Shown here: positions 18,055-26,085 of the stretch, in pieces
Position numbering within the stretch: the first letter of the stretch is position 1
How the letters are laid out: each line of letters begins with the position of its first letter
Source: Anaeromyxobacter sp. Fw109-5
GTDB lineage: Bacteria > Myxococcota > Myxococcia > Myxococcales > Anaeromyxobacteraceae
Reading direction: 5' to 3'
Assembly (NCBI RefSeq): GCF_000017505.1
Contig: NC_009675.1
Location: 1,612,001-1,676,000, forward strand
Length of the DNA: 64,000 nucleotides
Notes under the pieces: model-generated
The model's input: the letters and a program-made list of their open reading frames with translations, nothing else
Told to the model about the DNA's origin: nothing
Database searches by the model: none
Translations under genes and position numbers: made by a program

Positions 18055-20958
18055 CTACTGGGTGGGGTCGGCGATGCGCACCGCGGCGTGCGCGACTTCG
18101 GGTGGGGACGCGCGCACCGGCCGCGGCGACGCGCAGCGGTCCACGAGGACCGCGAGGGAGCGGTAGGGGATCCCGGAGTGCAGCGAGAGCCCGATCTCGC
18201 AGGTGCGCGAGGCGGAGAAGCCCTCGCGGCAGTCGGCCGGCAGCGCGGCGGCGAGCGGGGCGAGGGCCGCCGCGTTCAGCTCCGGGTGCGTGAACCCCCG
18301 GTCCCCCGCGAAGCCGCAACAGCCGACGCCGCTCGGGACGACGACGCGCTCGGCGCACGCGACGGCGACGCGCCGGTAGGTCTCCGCGAGCCCCGTCTTG
18401 GTCGCGCTGCAGGTCACGTGGAGTGCGATGGGCCCGGGCGCGCGCACGATCTCCAGCCGCGGGAGCAGGAAGCGGTCGATGAACTCGACCGGATCGAGGA
18501 TGCGCAGCTTCCCCTGGGTCACGCTCTTCATGCGGTAGGTGCAGGGGCTCGTGTCGAAGACCACGGGGAGCGCCCCGTCGTCGCTCGCCGCGAGGAGCGC
18601 CTCCTCGAGCTGGCGCGCCTTCTCCTCCGCCTGGACGGGGAAGCCCTTCGACTCGAAGGGCATCCCGCAGCACAGGTCGGCCATGCCGTCCGGGAAGACC
18701 ACGTCGCAGCGCGCCTTCGCGAAGAGCGACAGGAGCGCGGCGTACACCGGCGGCGCCTCGTCGCCGCGCGCGGGCCCCATCGTGCGGGCGATGCAGCTCG
18801 GGAAGTACACCGCCCGGAGATCCGCGCCGGTGGAGGTGCCGGTGAGGCGCGGCTTCACGGCGCGCGGCATGGCCGGGTTCCAGAGCGGCAGCCTCCCTCC
18901 GGTCGCCGCGCGCACGCCGCGCGCGACGGCGCCCATGGCGCCGGCACCCAGCACCGCGTGGGCCGCGTCGGCGGCCCGCAGGGCCGCCCGCGCCACCGAG
19001 CCCACCACGGCGAAGTGCTCGGCGGCGGAGGCCGCGATCCCCGGGTCGTCTCCGCGCCGCTGGGCGCGCAGCCACTTCGTGTGCGCGCCGGTGTCGATGC
19101 CGACCGGGCACGCGGTGGCGCACAGGCCGTCCGTCGCGCAGGTCTGGTCGCCCATGTACTCGTAGTCGGCCTCCAGGCGCTGGAGCAGGTCGGGATCCTC
19201 CGCGGTGACGCGCAGCCGCGCCAGCTCGCGCTGGACGACGATCCGCTGCCGCGGGGTGGTGGTGAGGTCGCGCGACGGGCAGCGCGGCTCGCAGAAGCCG
19301 CACTCGATGCAGCGGTCGATGATCGGGTGCGCCCGGGGGAGCGGCTTCAGCGCCTGGAGGTGGGCGCGCGGGTCGCCGTTGATGATCACCCCGGGGTTGA
19401 GCAGCGTGTGCGGGTCGAGCAGCGACTTGATGCGGCGCATGAGGCCGTACGCCTTCTCGCCCCACTCGAGCTCGACGAACGGCGCCATGTTCCGGCCGGT
19501 GCCGTGCTCGGCCTTGAGCGAGCCGTCGTACTTGCGCGCCACCATCTGGCAGACGTCGTCCATGAAGCGTGCGTAGCGCGTCACCTCCTGGACGTCCCCG
19601 AACTCCGGGGTGAAGACGAAGTGGAGGTTCCCGTCGAGCGCGTGGCCGAAGATGATCGCGTCGGAGTAGCCGTGCGCGGTCAGGAGCCGGCGCAGGTCGA
19701 CCGTGCCCTCCGCCATGCGGGCGATCGGGAACGCCACGTCCTCGATGACCACCGTGGAGCCGATCGGGCGCGCCGCCCCCACGGCGGGGAAGAGGCCGCG
19801 GCGGATGTCCCACAGCCGCTCGTACTCCGCCTTCACCGGCGTGAAGGCGACCGGGGAGAGGGTGGGGACCGGCGCCAGGCGCGCGAGGCACTCGGCGATC
19901 TGCGCGTGGAGCGCGGCCGGATCGGGGGCGCGCGTCTCGATGAGGAGCGCCGCCGCGTCCTCCACGAGGCCGCGCAGCTCGGCGGGCATGCCGGGCTTCC
20001 CCTCGACCGCGCGGAGCGAGGCGCGATCCATGAGCTCCACCGCCGACACCGGGCCGCCGGCCAGGAGCTGCGTCGCCCGCGCGGCCTCGCCGATGTCCGG
20101 GAAGAACGCCAGCGCGCTCGCCTTGTGCGGCTGCTCGACCACGGTGCGGTAGGTGATCTCGGCGATGAAGGCGAGGGTGCCCTCCGAGCCGACGAGGAGG
20201 TGCAGCAGGATGTCGACGGGGTCGTCGAAGTCCACGAACGCGTTGAGCGAGTAGCCCGTCGTGTTCTTGATGCGGAACTTCTCGGCGATCCGGGCGCGCA
20301 GCGCGGGGTCCGCGCGGAGCTCGTCGCGGACGGCGGCGAGCCCGCGGAGGAGCTCGGGGTGGCTCCCGGCGAGGCGCGCGCGCGAGGCCGCGTCGGCGGT
20401 GTCGACGAAGGTCCCGTCCCAGAGGACGAGCTTCATGCTCTCCACGGTCCGGTACGTGTTCTGCGCGGTGCCGCAGCACATCCCGGACGAGTTGTTCGCG
20501 GCGATGCCGCCCACCATGCACGAGCCGATGGAGGCGGGGTCGGGCCCGAGCTTGCGCCCGAAGGGCGCGAGGGCGAGGTTCACGTCGGCGCCGATCACGC
20601 CCGGCTCGCAGGCCACCCGCTCCCCGCCGTCGAGCACGGTGAGCCCGCGGAACCCTCCCGCCACCAGCACGAGCACGGAGTCGGAGATGGCCTGGCCGGA
20701 GAGGCTCGTGCCGGCGGCGCGGAACGTGACGGGCAGCCCGAGCGCGGCGGCCTCGCGCAGCACCCTCGCCACCTCGTCGGCCGAGCGCGCCTGCACGACC
20801 AGCTTCGGGATCAGCCGGTAGAAGCTCGCGTCGGTGCCGAAGGCGAGCCGGCGCAGGGGATCGGCGATGATCCGATCCCCGGGGAGGTGAGGGGCGAGCG
20901 CGTCGTGCAGGCGCCGGTACGGCTCGGGCAGCGCGCGAAGGTCCTTCCGCTTGGGCAT
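18055..20958 (-). CDS. FAD-binding and (Fe-S)-binding oxidoreductase, probable D-lactate dehydrogenase (GlcD-GlcF type fusion)
   Basis: The 967-residue protein fuses a flavin subunit to an iron-sulfur subunit. The N-terminal half is a FAD_binding_4 domain (VTFRAAGTSLSGQAISDSVL, GVIGADVNLALAPFGRKLGP, MVGGIAANNSSGM) with an FAD-oxidase C-terminal domain (GHALDGNLHFVFTPEFG). Then follow two [4Fe-4S] motifs, CIECGFCEPRCPSRDL and CATDGLCATACPVGI, and two CCG domains (DLCCGMPFESKGF and GVGCCGFAGDRGF). This is the layout of respiratory FAD/Fe-S D-lactate dehydrogenases; glycolate or 2-hydroxyglutarate oxidation is an alternative. It heads the minus-strand lactate cluster, so D-lactate is the best guess. 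Electrons probably go to the quinone pool. Confidence 0.88.
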   Translation of the reverse strand: MPKRKDLRALPEPYRRLHDALAPHLPGDRIIADPLRRLAFGTDASFYRLIPKLVVQARSADEVARVLREAAALGLPVTFRAAGTSLSGQAISDSVLVLVAGGFRGLTVLDGGERVACEPGVIGADVNLALAPFGRKLGPDPASIGSCMVGGIAANNSSGMCCGTAQNTYRTVESMKLVLWDGTFVDTADAASRARLAGSHPELLRGLAAVRDELRADPALRARIAEKFRIKNTTGYSLNAFVDFDDPVDILLHLLVGSEGTLAFIAEITYRTVVEQPHKASALAFFPDIGEAARATQLLAGGPVSAVELMDRASLRAVEGKPGMPAELRGLVEDAAALLIETRAPDPAALHAQIAECLARLAPVPTLSPVAFTPVKAEYERLWDIRRGLFPAVGAARPIGSTVVIEDVAFPIARMAEGTVDLRRLLTAHGYSDAIIFGHALDGNLHFVFTPEFGDVQEVTRYARFMDDVCQMVARKYDGSLKAEHGTGRNMAPFVELEWGEKAYGLMRRIKSLLDPHTLLNPGVIINGDPRAHLQALKPLPRAHPIIDRCIECGFCEPRCPSRDLTTTPRQRIVVQRELARLRVTAEDPDLLQRLEADYEYMGDQTCATDGLCATACPVGIDTGAHTKWLRAQRRGDDPGIAASAAEHFAVVGSVARAALRAADAAHAVLGAGAMGAVARGVRAATGGRLPLWNPAMPRAVKPRLTGTSTGADLRAVYFPSCIARTMGPARGDEAPPVYAALLSLFAKARCDVVFPDGMADLCCGMPFESKGFPVQAEEKARQLEEALLAASDDGALPVVFDTSPCTYRMKSVTQGKLRILDPVEFIDRFLLPRLEIVRAPGPIALHVTCSATKTGLAETYRRVAVACAERVVVPSGVGCCGFAGDRGFTHPELNAAALAPLAAALPADCREGFSASRTCEIGLSLHSGIPYRSLAVLVDRCASPRPVRASPPEVAHAAVRIADPTQ

Positions 20959-20989
20959 GGCCGCCGAACTCCAGCAAATCCGGAGGGGT

Positions 20990-21035
20990 CCGCACGGGGG
21001 AACTGCGCGACCGGCGTCCCCCGCCTCCCGTGCGG
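20990..21035. promoter_or_regulatory. Inverted repeat upstream of the lactate cluster
   Basis: CCGCACGGG (20990-20998) and CCCGTGCGG (21027-21035) form a perfect nine-base inverted repeat with 28 bases between arms, 30 to 80 bases upstream of the dehydrogenase start. In DNA it could be a regulator site, in RNA a leader hairpin. The arms do not resemble known LytTR direct-repeat sites, so the cognate protein is unknown. Confidence 0.35.
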
Positions 21036-21189
21036 TCGCAGGGGAGGGGTGAGCGGTGGACGGGCGGACGAATGACGCTCTGCGTGATCGGGTGGCGCCT
21101 CGGCCGGAGACGAGCGGATCGGGGAACGCCGCTCGCGGTGAGCATGTCGAACCGCGGGCGAGCCCGATCGACTCGAGCGGGCACGGCCA

Positions 21190-21900
21190 TCACAGCCCCA
21201 GCCGCTCCCTGAGCGCCGCGAGGAACCTCCGGCTCACCGGCACGAGATGCCCGGCGCGGGTGCGGACGGTGGCGGCGGGATCCTCGCCGGGCCGGATCTC
21301 GTCGATGCGCTCGAGGTTCACGAGGTGCTGCTTGTGGCAGCGCACGAGGCCGCCGCGCTCCTCCAGCACGCGCAGCGTGAGGTCGGTGAGGAACTCGCCC
21401 GCGGCGGTCACGACGTACACGCCCGCCGCGCTCGAGCGGACGTGATCCACCTCGGCGAGCGGGACGAGCTTGATCGCCTTGCCCGCCAGGCATGGGACGC
21501 GCGTGAGCGGGGGCGCGGGGACGGTCGGGCGCGGCGCCGGGGAGGTGCGGCGGGCGAGCTTCTCGACCGTCTTCGCGAGCCGCTCGCGCGTGACGGGCTT
21601 CAGGAGGTAGTCCGCCGCGCTCTCCTCGAACGCCCGCAGCGCGAAGGCGTCGTGCGCGGTCACGAACACGACCGCCGGCAAGACGTCCTCGTCGAGCATG
21701 GCGAGGAGCTCGAACCCGTTCACGACCGGCATCTGCACGTCCAGGAACAGGACGTCCGGCCGCTCGCGCTGGACGGCGTTCAGGGCCTCCACGGCGTTCG
21801 GGCACTCGCCCGCGATCTCGACGGCCCCGGTCTGCTCGAGCAGCGCGCGCAGCTCCGCGCGCGCGCCGGGCTCGTCGTCCACGATGAGCGCTCGCATCAT
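21190..21900 (-). CDS. LytTR-family DNA-binding response regulator
   Basis: This 236-residue protein has a receiver domain (about 1-120: ALIVDDEPGARAEL, phospho-acceptor Asp in VLFLDVQMPVVNGFELL, conserved Thr/Lys in VFVTAHDAF and YLLKPV) and a C-terminal LytTR DNA-binding domain (about 140-236: IKLVPLAEVDHVRSSAAGVY, FLTDLTLRVLEERGGLVRCH, NLERIDEIRP, VPVSRRFLAALRERL). Its ATG overlaps the histidine kinase stop (ATGA), so the pair is translationally coupled. It lies just upstream of the lactate cluster on the same strand. LytTR regulators often control carboxylate or pyruvate transport genes, so control of lldP-lut is a reasonable inference. Confidence 0.92.
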   Translation of the reverse strand: MMRALIVDDEPGARAELRALLEQTGAVEIAGECPNAVEALNAVQRERPDVLFLDVQMPVVNGFELLAMLDEDVLPAVVFVTAHDAFALRAFEESAADYLLKPVTRERLAKTVEKLARRTSPAPRPTVPAPPLTRVPCLAGKAIKLVPLAEVDHVRSSAAGVYVVTAAGEFLTDLTLRVLEERGGLVRCHKQHLVNLERIDEIRPGEDPAATVRTRAGHLVPVSRRFLAALRERLGL

Positions 21901-23576
21901 GCCGCGCGCGCCTCCAGCGGGACGCGCACCGTCACCCGCGTCAGCTCGGCCGGCACGCACGAGACGCTCACCCCGAAGGCGCCGCCCATGAGGCTCTTGA
22001 TGCGCCGGTCGACGAGGGTCATCCCGAGCCCGTCGCCGGCGAGCGGAGCGCGCCAGGTCCCGGCGTTGTCCTCGACGTCGATGAGGGCGACGTCTCCCTC
22101 GCGCCGGGCGCGAATGCGGGCCACCCCGCGGTCGAGGGTGGCGGCGAGCCCGTGCTTCACGGCGTTCTCGATGAGCGGCTGCAGCGTGAAGGTGGGCAGC
22201 TCGACCGCCAGGAGCTCCGGGTCCACGTCGATCTCGACGACGAGCCGGTCCGGGAAGCGGGCCCGCTCGATCTCGAGGTAGGAGCGCACGTGATCGAGCT
22301 CCTCCTCGAGGGTGGAGAGCTCGGCAGAGCGCTTCAGGTTCTTGCGGAAGAAGTTGGAGAGGTGCACGAGCAGCGCGCGCGCCTGCTCCGGCGCCGTGCG
22401 GGTCGCGGCGATGATGGTGTTCAGCGCGTTGAACAGGAAGTGCGGGTTCACCTGCGCCTGGACGAGCTTCAGCTCGGCGCGGACGAGCAGGTTCTTCTGG
22501 CTCTCGTAGCGCGCGCGCAGGAGCTGCTCGGAGAGGAGGTGGGCGAGCCCCTCTCCGAGGGAGCGGTTCATGCTGCGGAACCGCTTCGCGCGCGGCTCGA
22601 AGAGCTGGACCGTCCCGATGATCTGGCCGTCCACCTCGAGCGGCACCACGAGCGCCGAGGCGATCGGGCAGGTCGGCGAGAGGGGGCAGCGGTAGCGCTC
22701 GCGGCGCCCGTCGGCGAACACCACCTCGCGTCCCTCGATGGCGCGGCGCGTGAGCGGGGAGGCGATCGGGGCGCCCGGGCGGTGGTGATCGAACCCTGCC
22801 CCGACGAAGGAGAGGATCGTGTCGCCGTCGGTGATCGCGACGGCGCCGACCCCGGTCTCCTCCTGGATGATGGTCGCGAGCTCCACCGCGACCTCGCGGT
22901 TGAAGCCCTTGGCGAGCGGCTCGAGCGTGCGCTCCGCGACCCGGAGCGCCTTCGCGGAGGTCATCGCCCCGACCTTGTCGTAGAGGTTCGCGCGATCCCG
23001 CAGCACCGTCATGAACAGCGCGGCGCCGGCGGCGTTCGCGAGGATCATGGGCCCCGCGATGATCCGGATGAGGGCGATCACGTCCGCGGTCGGCCGCGAG
23101 ACGAGGAGCAGCATCCCCATGTGGCCGACCTCGCCGAGCGCGGTGAGCGCGCCGGCGAGCCTCCAGCTGATGATCCGCTCGGGCGTCCCGCGCCGCGTGA
23201 AGTAGAGGTGCACGAGCCCCGCGATCAGCCCCTCGAGCGAGGTCGAGATGGCGCCGGACATCGCCGTGATTCCGCCCAGCGAGATGCGGTGCAGGCCGGC
23301 GGTCACGCCCACGGCCCCGCCCAGCGCCGGTCCGCCGAGGAGGCCCGCGAGCACGGCGCCCATCGCGCGCGTGTTCGCGACCGCGCCGCCCTCCAGGCGC
23401 AGGCCGAGGTAGGTGCCGAGGATCGAGATCCCCGAGAAGAACAGGTAGAGCGAGAGCCTCGCGCGGGGGCGCAGCCAGTCGGTGCGCTGCGGCCGGAACG
23501 CGGGCGAGCGGCTGTACAGGTGGAACAGCACGAAGAAGACGGACATCGCCTGGAGGAGCGAGAGGAGGAGTCGCAT
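21897..23576 (-). CDS. LytS-type sensor histidine kinase (5TM-LYT, GAF, HisKA-like)
   Basis: This 559-residue protein has an N-terminal membrane region of five to six helices of the 5TMR-LYT type (MRLLLSLLQAMSVFFVLFHL, ANTRAMGAVLAGLLGGPALG, LGGITAMSGAISTSLEGLIA), a GAF-like domain (about 215-345), then the His_kinase motif VQAQVNPHFLFNALNTI with the phospho-accepting histidine and an HATPase_c domain (LQPLIENAVKHGL, DNAGTWR, GLGMTLVDRRI). It is the LytS/YehU/BtsS type that pairs with LytTR regulators; characterised members sense pyruvate or membrane state. The start at 23576 is chosen because the membrane domain begins there and GAGGAGGAG precedes it. The ligand here may be lactate or pyruvate. 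Confidence 0.92.
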   Translation of the reverse strand: MRLLLSLLQAMSVFFVLFHLYSRSPAFRPQRTDWLRPRARLSLYLFFSGISILGTYLGLRLEGGAVANTRAMGAVLAGLLGGPALGGAVGVTAGLHRISLGGITAMSGAISTSLEGLIAGLVHLYFTRRGTPERIISWRLAGALTALGEVGHMGMLLLVSRPTADVIALIRIIAGPMILANAAGAALFMTVLRDRANLYDKVGAMTSAKALRVAERTLEPLAKGFNREVAVELATIIQEETGVGAVAITDGDTILSFVGAGFDHHRPGAPIASPLTRRAIEGREVVFADGRRERYRCPLSPTCPIASALVVPLEVDGQIIGTVQLFEPRAKRFRSMNRSLGEGLAHLLSEQLLRARYESQKNLLVRAELKLVQAQVNPHFLFNALNTIIAATRTAPEQARALLVHLSNFFRKNLKRSAELSTLEEELDHVRSYLEIERARFPDRLVVEIDVDPELLAVELPTFTLQPLIENAVKHGLAATLDRGVARIRARREGDVALIDVEDNAGTWRAPLAGDGLGMTLVDRRIKSLMGGAFGVSVSCVPAELTRVTVRVPLEARAA

Positions 23577-23670
23577 GGCGAGGCCGGTTCGGGGTGCCGG
23601 GGGGCGACGATAGCCAGGGCGGCGCTCCGAGCGCAAATGCGGCCGTCGGCGGTCCGCCGCGGTGCGTCGG

Positions 23671-25083
23671 TCACTCGAGCGGAGCCAACTGCCCCGCGGT
23701 GGGCTCCGATCAGCAGAACCAGGACTCGGTGAGGCGCGGGACGCGCCGGCGGTCCGGAGAGAGCACGCGGACGTGGCCGTCGGGGAGCCCCGCCGCCGCG
23801 AGCGCGAGCGACCGCACGCGCGCGATCGTGGCGAGCGCTGGCTCGCCCGCCCCGACGCCGGCCTCGACCGCCGCCGCGACCCGCGTCTGCAGCGCGTCCA
23901 TCCGCGGATCGGGGTGGCGCCACCGCCAGGTGAGCGCGGCGGGGTCGAGCCCGTCGAACGGGATCGTCGGATCGCCCTCGAGCAGCGACCCGGGCGGCAC
24001 GAGCAGCCGGATCGTGAGCTGGACGGGGTCGAGGTTCTCGAGCCAGGCGCGCGCCTCGAGCAGCTCGAGGAGCTCGAGGTAGTCGTCGAGCGTCGCCCAG
24101 GGGGTGAACGGCAGGAGCGAGGGGCGCAGGGGCACGCCGGCCGCGTCGGCGAGATCGAACGCGGCGAGCGCGTCGGCGCGGGTGTGACCCTTCGCGAGCC
24201 TGGCGAGCACCTCGTCGGAGAGCGACTCCACGGCGGAGGTGACGAAGAGCGCGCCGAGGCCGGCGAGCTCGCCGAGCGCGTCCCCCGCGCGGAGGAGGTG
24301 CTCGACCTTCGCGGTGAAGTCGAACGTGAGGGCCGGGAACCGGGCGTGCATCGCGCGCGCGACGCGGAGGGCGTGCTCCGGGCCGTTCAGGAAGTCGGGG
24401 TCGCCGAAGGTGACGTGCTCGACGCCGCGCGCCACCTGCTGGGCGACGTCCTCCACGACGGCGTCGACGGGAACCGCGAAGAACCGCCCGTCGTAGACGG
24501 CCGGGAGCGGACAGTGCCGGCAGCGGTGCTTGCAGCCGCGGCTCGCCTCCGCGTAGCCGGCGAGCCGGAGCGAGCCGTCCGCGGCGGCGAGCCGGGCGTA
24601 GCGCTCGGCCGGCGGGAGCCCCTCGCGGCTCGGGATGGGGTAGTCGAGCCGGCGCCGGAGGGCGGCGGCGCCGCCGCGCTGGACGAACCGCGCGAGCGGC
24701 TCCCCCCGCTCGACCGCGCGGGCGAGCGAGACGAGCTCCTCGTCGGACTCGCCGCCGAGCACCGCGGCGGCGCCGGCGGCGAGGAGGAGGTCGGCGTGGA
24801 GGGGCGCGTACACGCCGTGGAAGCAGAGGACGGCCTCCGGCGCGAGGGTCCGGATCCGCGCCGCGGCCTGCAGGCCGAGCCGGAGGGCGGTGTGCATCGG
24901 GACCGACAGGGCGACGAGCCGTGCGCGCCGCACGCGGCTCGGGTCGAGCGGCTCGACTGCCAGATCGAGCGCCGCGGGGGAGAACCCGGCGCGCTCCAGG
25001 AACGCCTTCGGGAGCGCCACGCCGTGGGGCGCGTGCCCGAGCTCGTAGGTGGAGACGAGGAGGATGTCGCCGGGGGATCGCAC
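23671..25083 (-). CDS. B12-binding-type radical SAM protein, probable selenoprotein with in-frame TGA (CUAEP/CCAEP-tail-like)
   Basis: The conventional frame ends at TGA 23710-23712 after 457 residues. It has a cobalamin-binding-like N-terminal domain (ILLVSTYELGHAPHGVALP, VALSVPMHTALRLGLQAAAR, AVLGGESDEELVSL) and a radical SAM core with EASRGCKHRCRHCPLP, the CX3CX2C cluster motif. The last residues are ESWFC, then TGA, then TCG GAG CCC (Ser-Glu-Pro) and nine more codons to a second stop at 23671-23673. C-TGA-SEP closely resembles the C-terminal C-U-A-E-P / C-C-A-E-P motif known from a radical SAM (seleno)protein family. A SECIS-like hairpin directly follows the TGA. Reading TGA as selenocysteine gives 470 residues. 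The reaction is unknown. Radical SAM assignment is certain; selenocysteine is a strong inference. Confidence 0.8.
23680..23712 (-). promoter_or_regulatory. SECIS-like hairpin next to the in-frame TGA of the radical SAM gene
   Basis: On the minus strand TGA (23712-23710) is followed after one base by CGGAGCC (23708-23702), a 15-base loop (23701-23687) and GGCTCCG (23686-23680), a perfect seven-base-pair stem. The loop can form an inner CC/GG pair leaving a G-containing tip. Bacterial SECIS elements are stem-loops immediately 3' of the UGA, so placement and size fit, though the distance from UGA to loop is at the short end. Confidence 0.6.
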
Positions 25084-25125
25084 GCGAGGAGGCCCGCCGG
25101 AGCCCTCGGGGCCCGCCGACGGGCG

Positions 25126-25404
25126 CTAGCCCTTGGAGCGGGGGGGGCGGTAGTCGGGCGGGAGCTGCGCGCCCTCGCTGAAGAAGAACTGCTCCGCCTG
25201 CTGGTACAGGATCTCCTGCGAGCGCGGATCGGCGGGAGAGAGCCGGTACTCGTTCATGATCATCTTGAAGTGCTCGAGCCAGAGCTTCCAGGCGTCCTGC
25301 GAGACCGAGTCGTAGATCCGCTGCCCGAGCTCGTTCGGGAACGGCTTGAAGGTGAGCCCCGGCAGCTCCTTGCCGAGCTTCTTGCACATCACCATGCGAG
25401 CCAT
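25126..25404 (-). CDS. yggX: Probable Fe(2+)-trafficking protein (YggX family oxidative damage protection protein)
   Basis: This 92-residue protein matches Ygg[21 protein letters not shown] carries the conserved cysteine (Cys7) and G.ELG region, followed by [20 protein letters not shown] and [20 protein letters not shown]. YggX proteins protect iron-sulfur proteins from oxidative damage and help iron trafficking. The ATG at 25404 is preceded by GGGAG. The downstream neighbour, 42 bases away on the same strand, is a radical SAM iron-sulfur enzyme, which fits an iron-sulfur theme. Confidence 0.9.
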   Translation of the reverse strand: MARMVMCKKLGKELPGLTFKPFPNELGQRIYDSVSQDAWKLWLEHFKMIMNEYRLSPADPRSQEILYQQAEQFFFSEGAQLPPDYRPPRSKG

Positions 25405-25582
25405 TCCGTCTCCCTTTTCCGGTGGGTTCGTGGACCGTAAGAGGCTGGGAACATAAGCGATCTCCCGGTGGGATGCACGCCCGCGCGCTCCGGGGCGTGT
25501 ACCGGGCCTCACCGGAACGCACCGCGGCCCCGGCCGAGCGCCCGATTGGCGCTCGGCCGGAGCCGCGGGAAGGCGACCGTCT

Positions 25583-25789
25583 TCAGGAGAGCAGAGAGGT
25601 CGGCGAGACGGCCAGCGCCTTTGCGAGCGACTCGAGCGTGTCGAGCGGCGGCGTGCGCTGCCCGCGCTCGAGCATGGAGATGTAGGAGACCGAGAGGCCT
25701 GCCTTGGCGGCGAGGGCCTCCTGGGAGAGCTTGCGGCGGAGCCGCTCGCTCTTGAGGTTCACGGCGAACTTGTCTGCGAGACCAGGCAT
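25583..25789 (-). CDS. XRE-family helix-turn-helix transcriptional regulator
   Basis: This 68-residue protein is a single HTH_3 domain: [20 protein letters not shown] is helices 1-2, [20 protein letters not shown] the recognition helix and turn, and [16 protein letters not shown] the last helices. Such small regulators bind palindromic operators as dimers and usually repress nearby genes including their own. A perfect palindrome, TTGCGGA-T-TCCGCAA, lies about 35 bases upstream of its start and is a candidate operator. No phage or toxin gene accompanies it. Confidence 0.85.
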   Translation of the reverse strand: MPGLADKFAVNLKSERLRRKLSQEALAAKAGLSVSYISMLERGQRTPPLDTLESLAKALAVSPTSLLS

Positions 25790-26085
25790 CTATGCGACTC
25801 CTGCGAGCTGCCCCCGGAGGTGAGTTGCGGATTCCGCAACGCCGAATGGCGCGTTCCGCAGCGTCAGCCATACCATTCCACGCCGAGTCTGGCCAGCGTC
25901 GTTCCCACGCATAGTGTGTCCGTGTACTTGCGGCTCCCGGAGCGGCGGCGCTCCCGGAGTCACGGACGGCCGAGGCGAACGCGCCGCGCCGCGCGGTCTC
26001 TCGCGAGCGACCCGCGGTGCGTGCACGCGCACCGGAAGACGCGGAGCGCCTCGCCTGCCGCTCGAGCGCGGCCGGACCTCCCCCA
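25790..26085. promoter_or_regulatory. Intergenic region with palindromic operator candidates for the XRE regulator
   Basis: The 296 bases between the XRE gene start and the moeA stop hold no convincing gene. TTGCGGA-T-TCCGCAA (25825-25839) is a perfect palindrome; a further half-site GTTCCGCA lies at 25853-25860, with GCC-GAAT-GGC between them. Their position upstream of the XRE start suggests autoregulation. Confidence 0.5.

Noticed and set aside
20959-21189. LytTR binding direct repeats upstream of the lactate dehydrogenase gene
   Set aside because: No pair of LytTR-like nine-base repeats at the right spacing could be seen; only an inverted repeat that does not match the known pattern.
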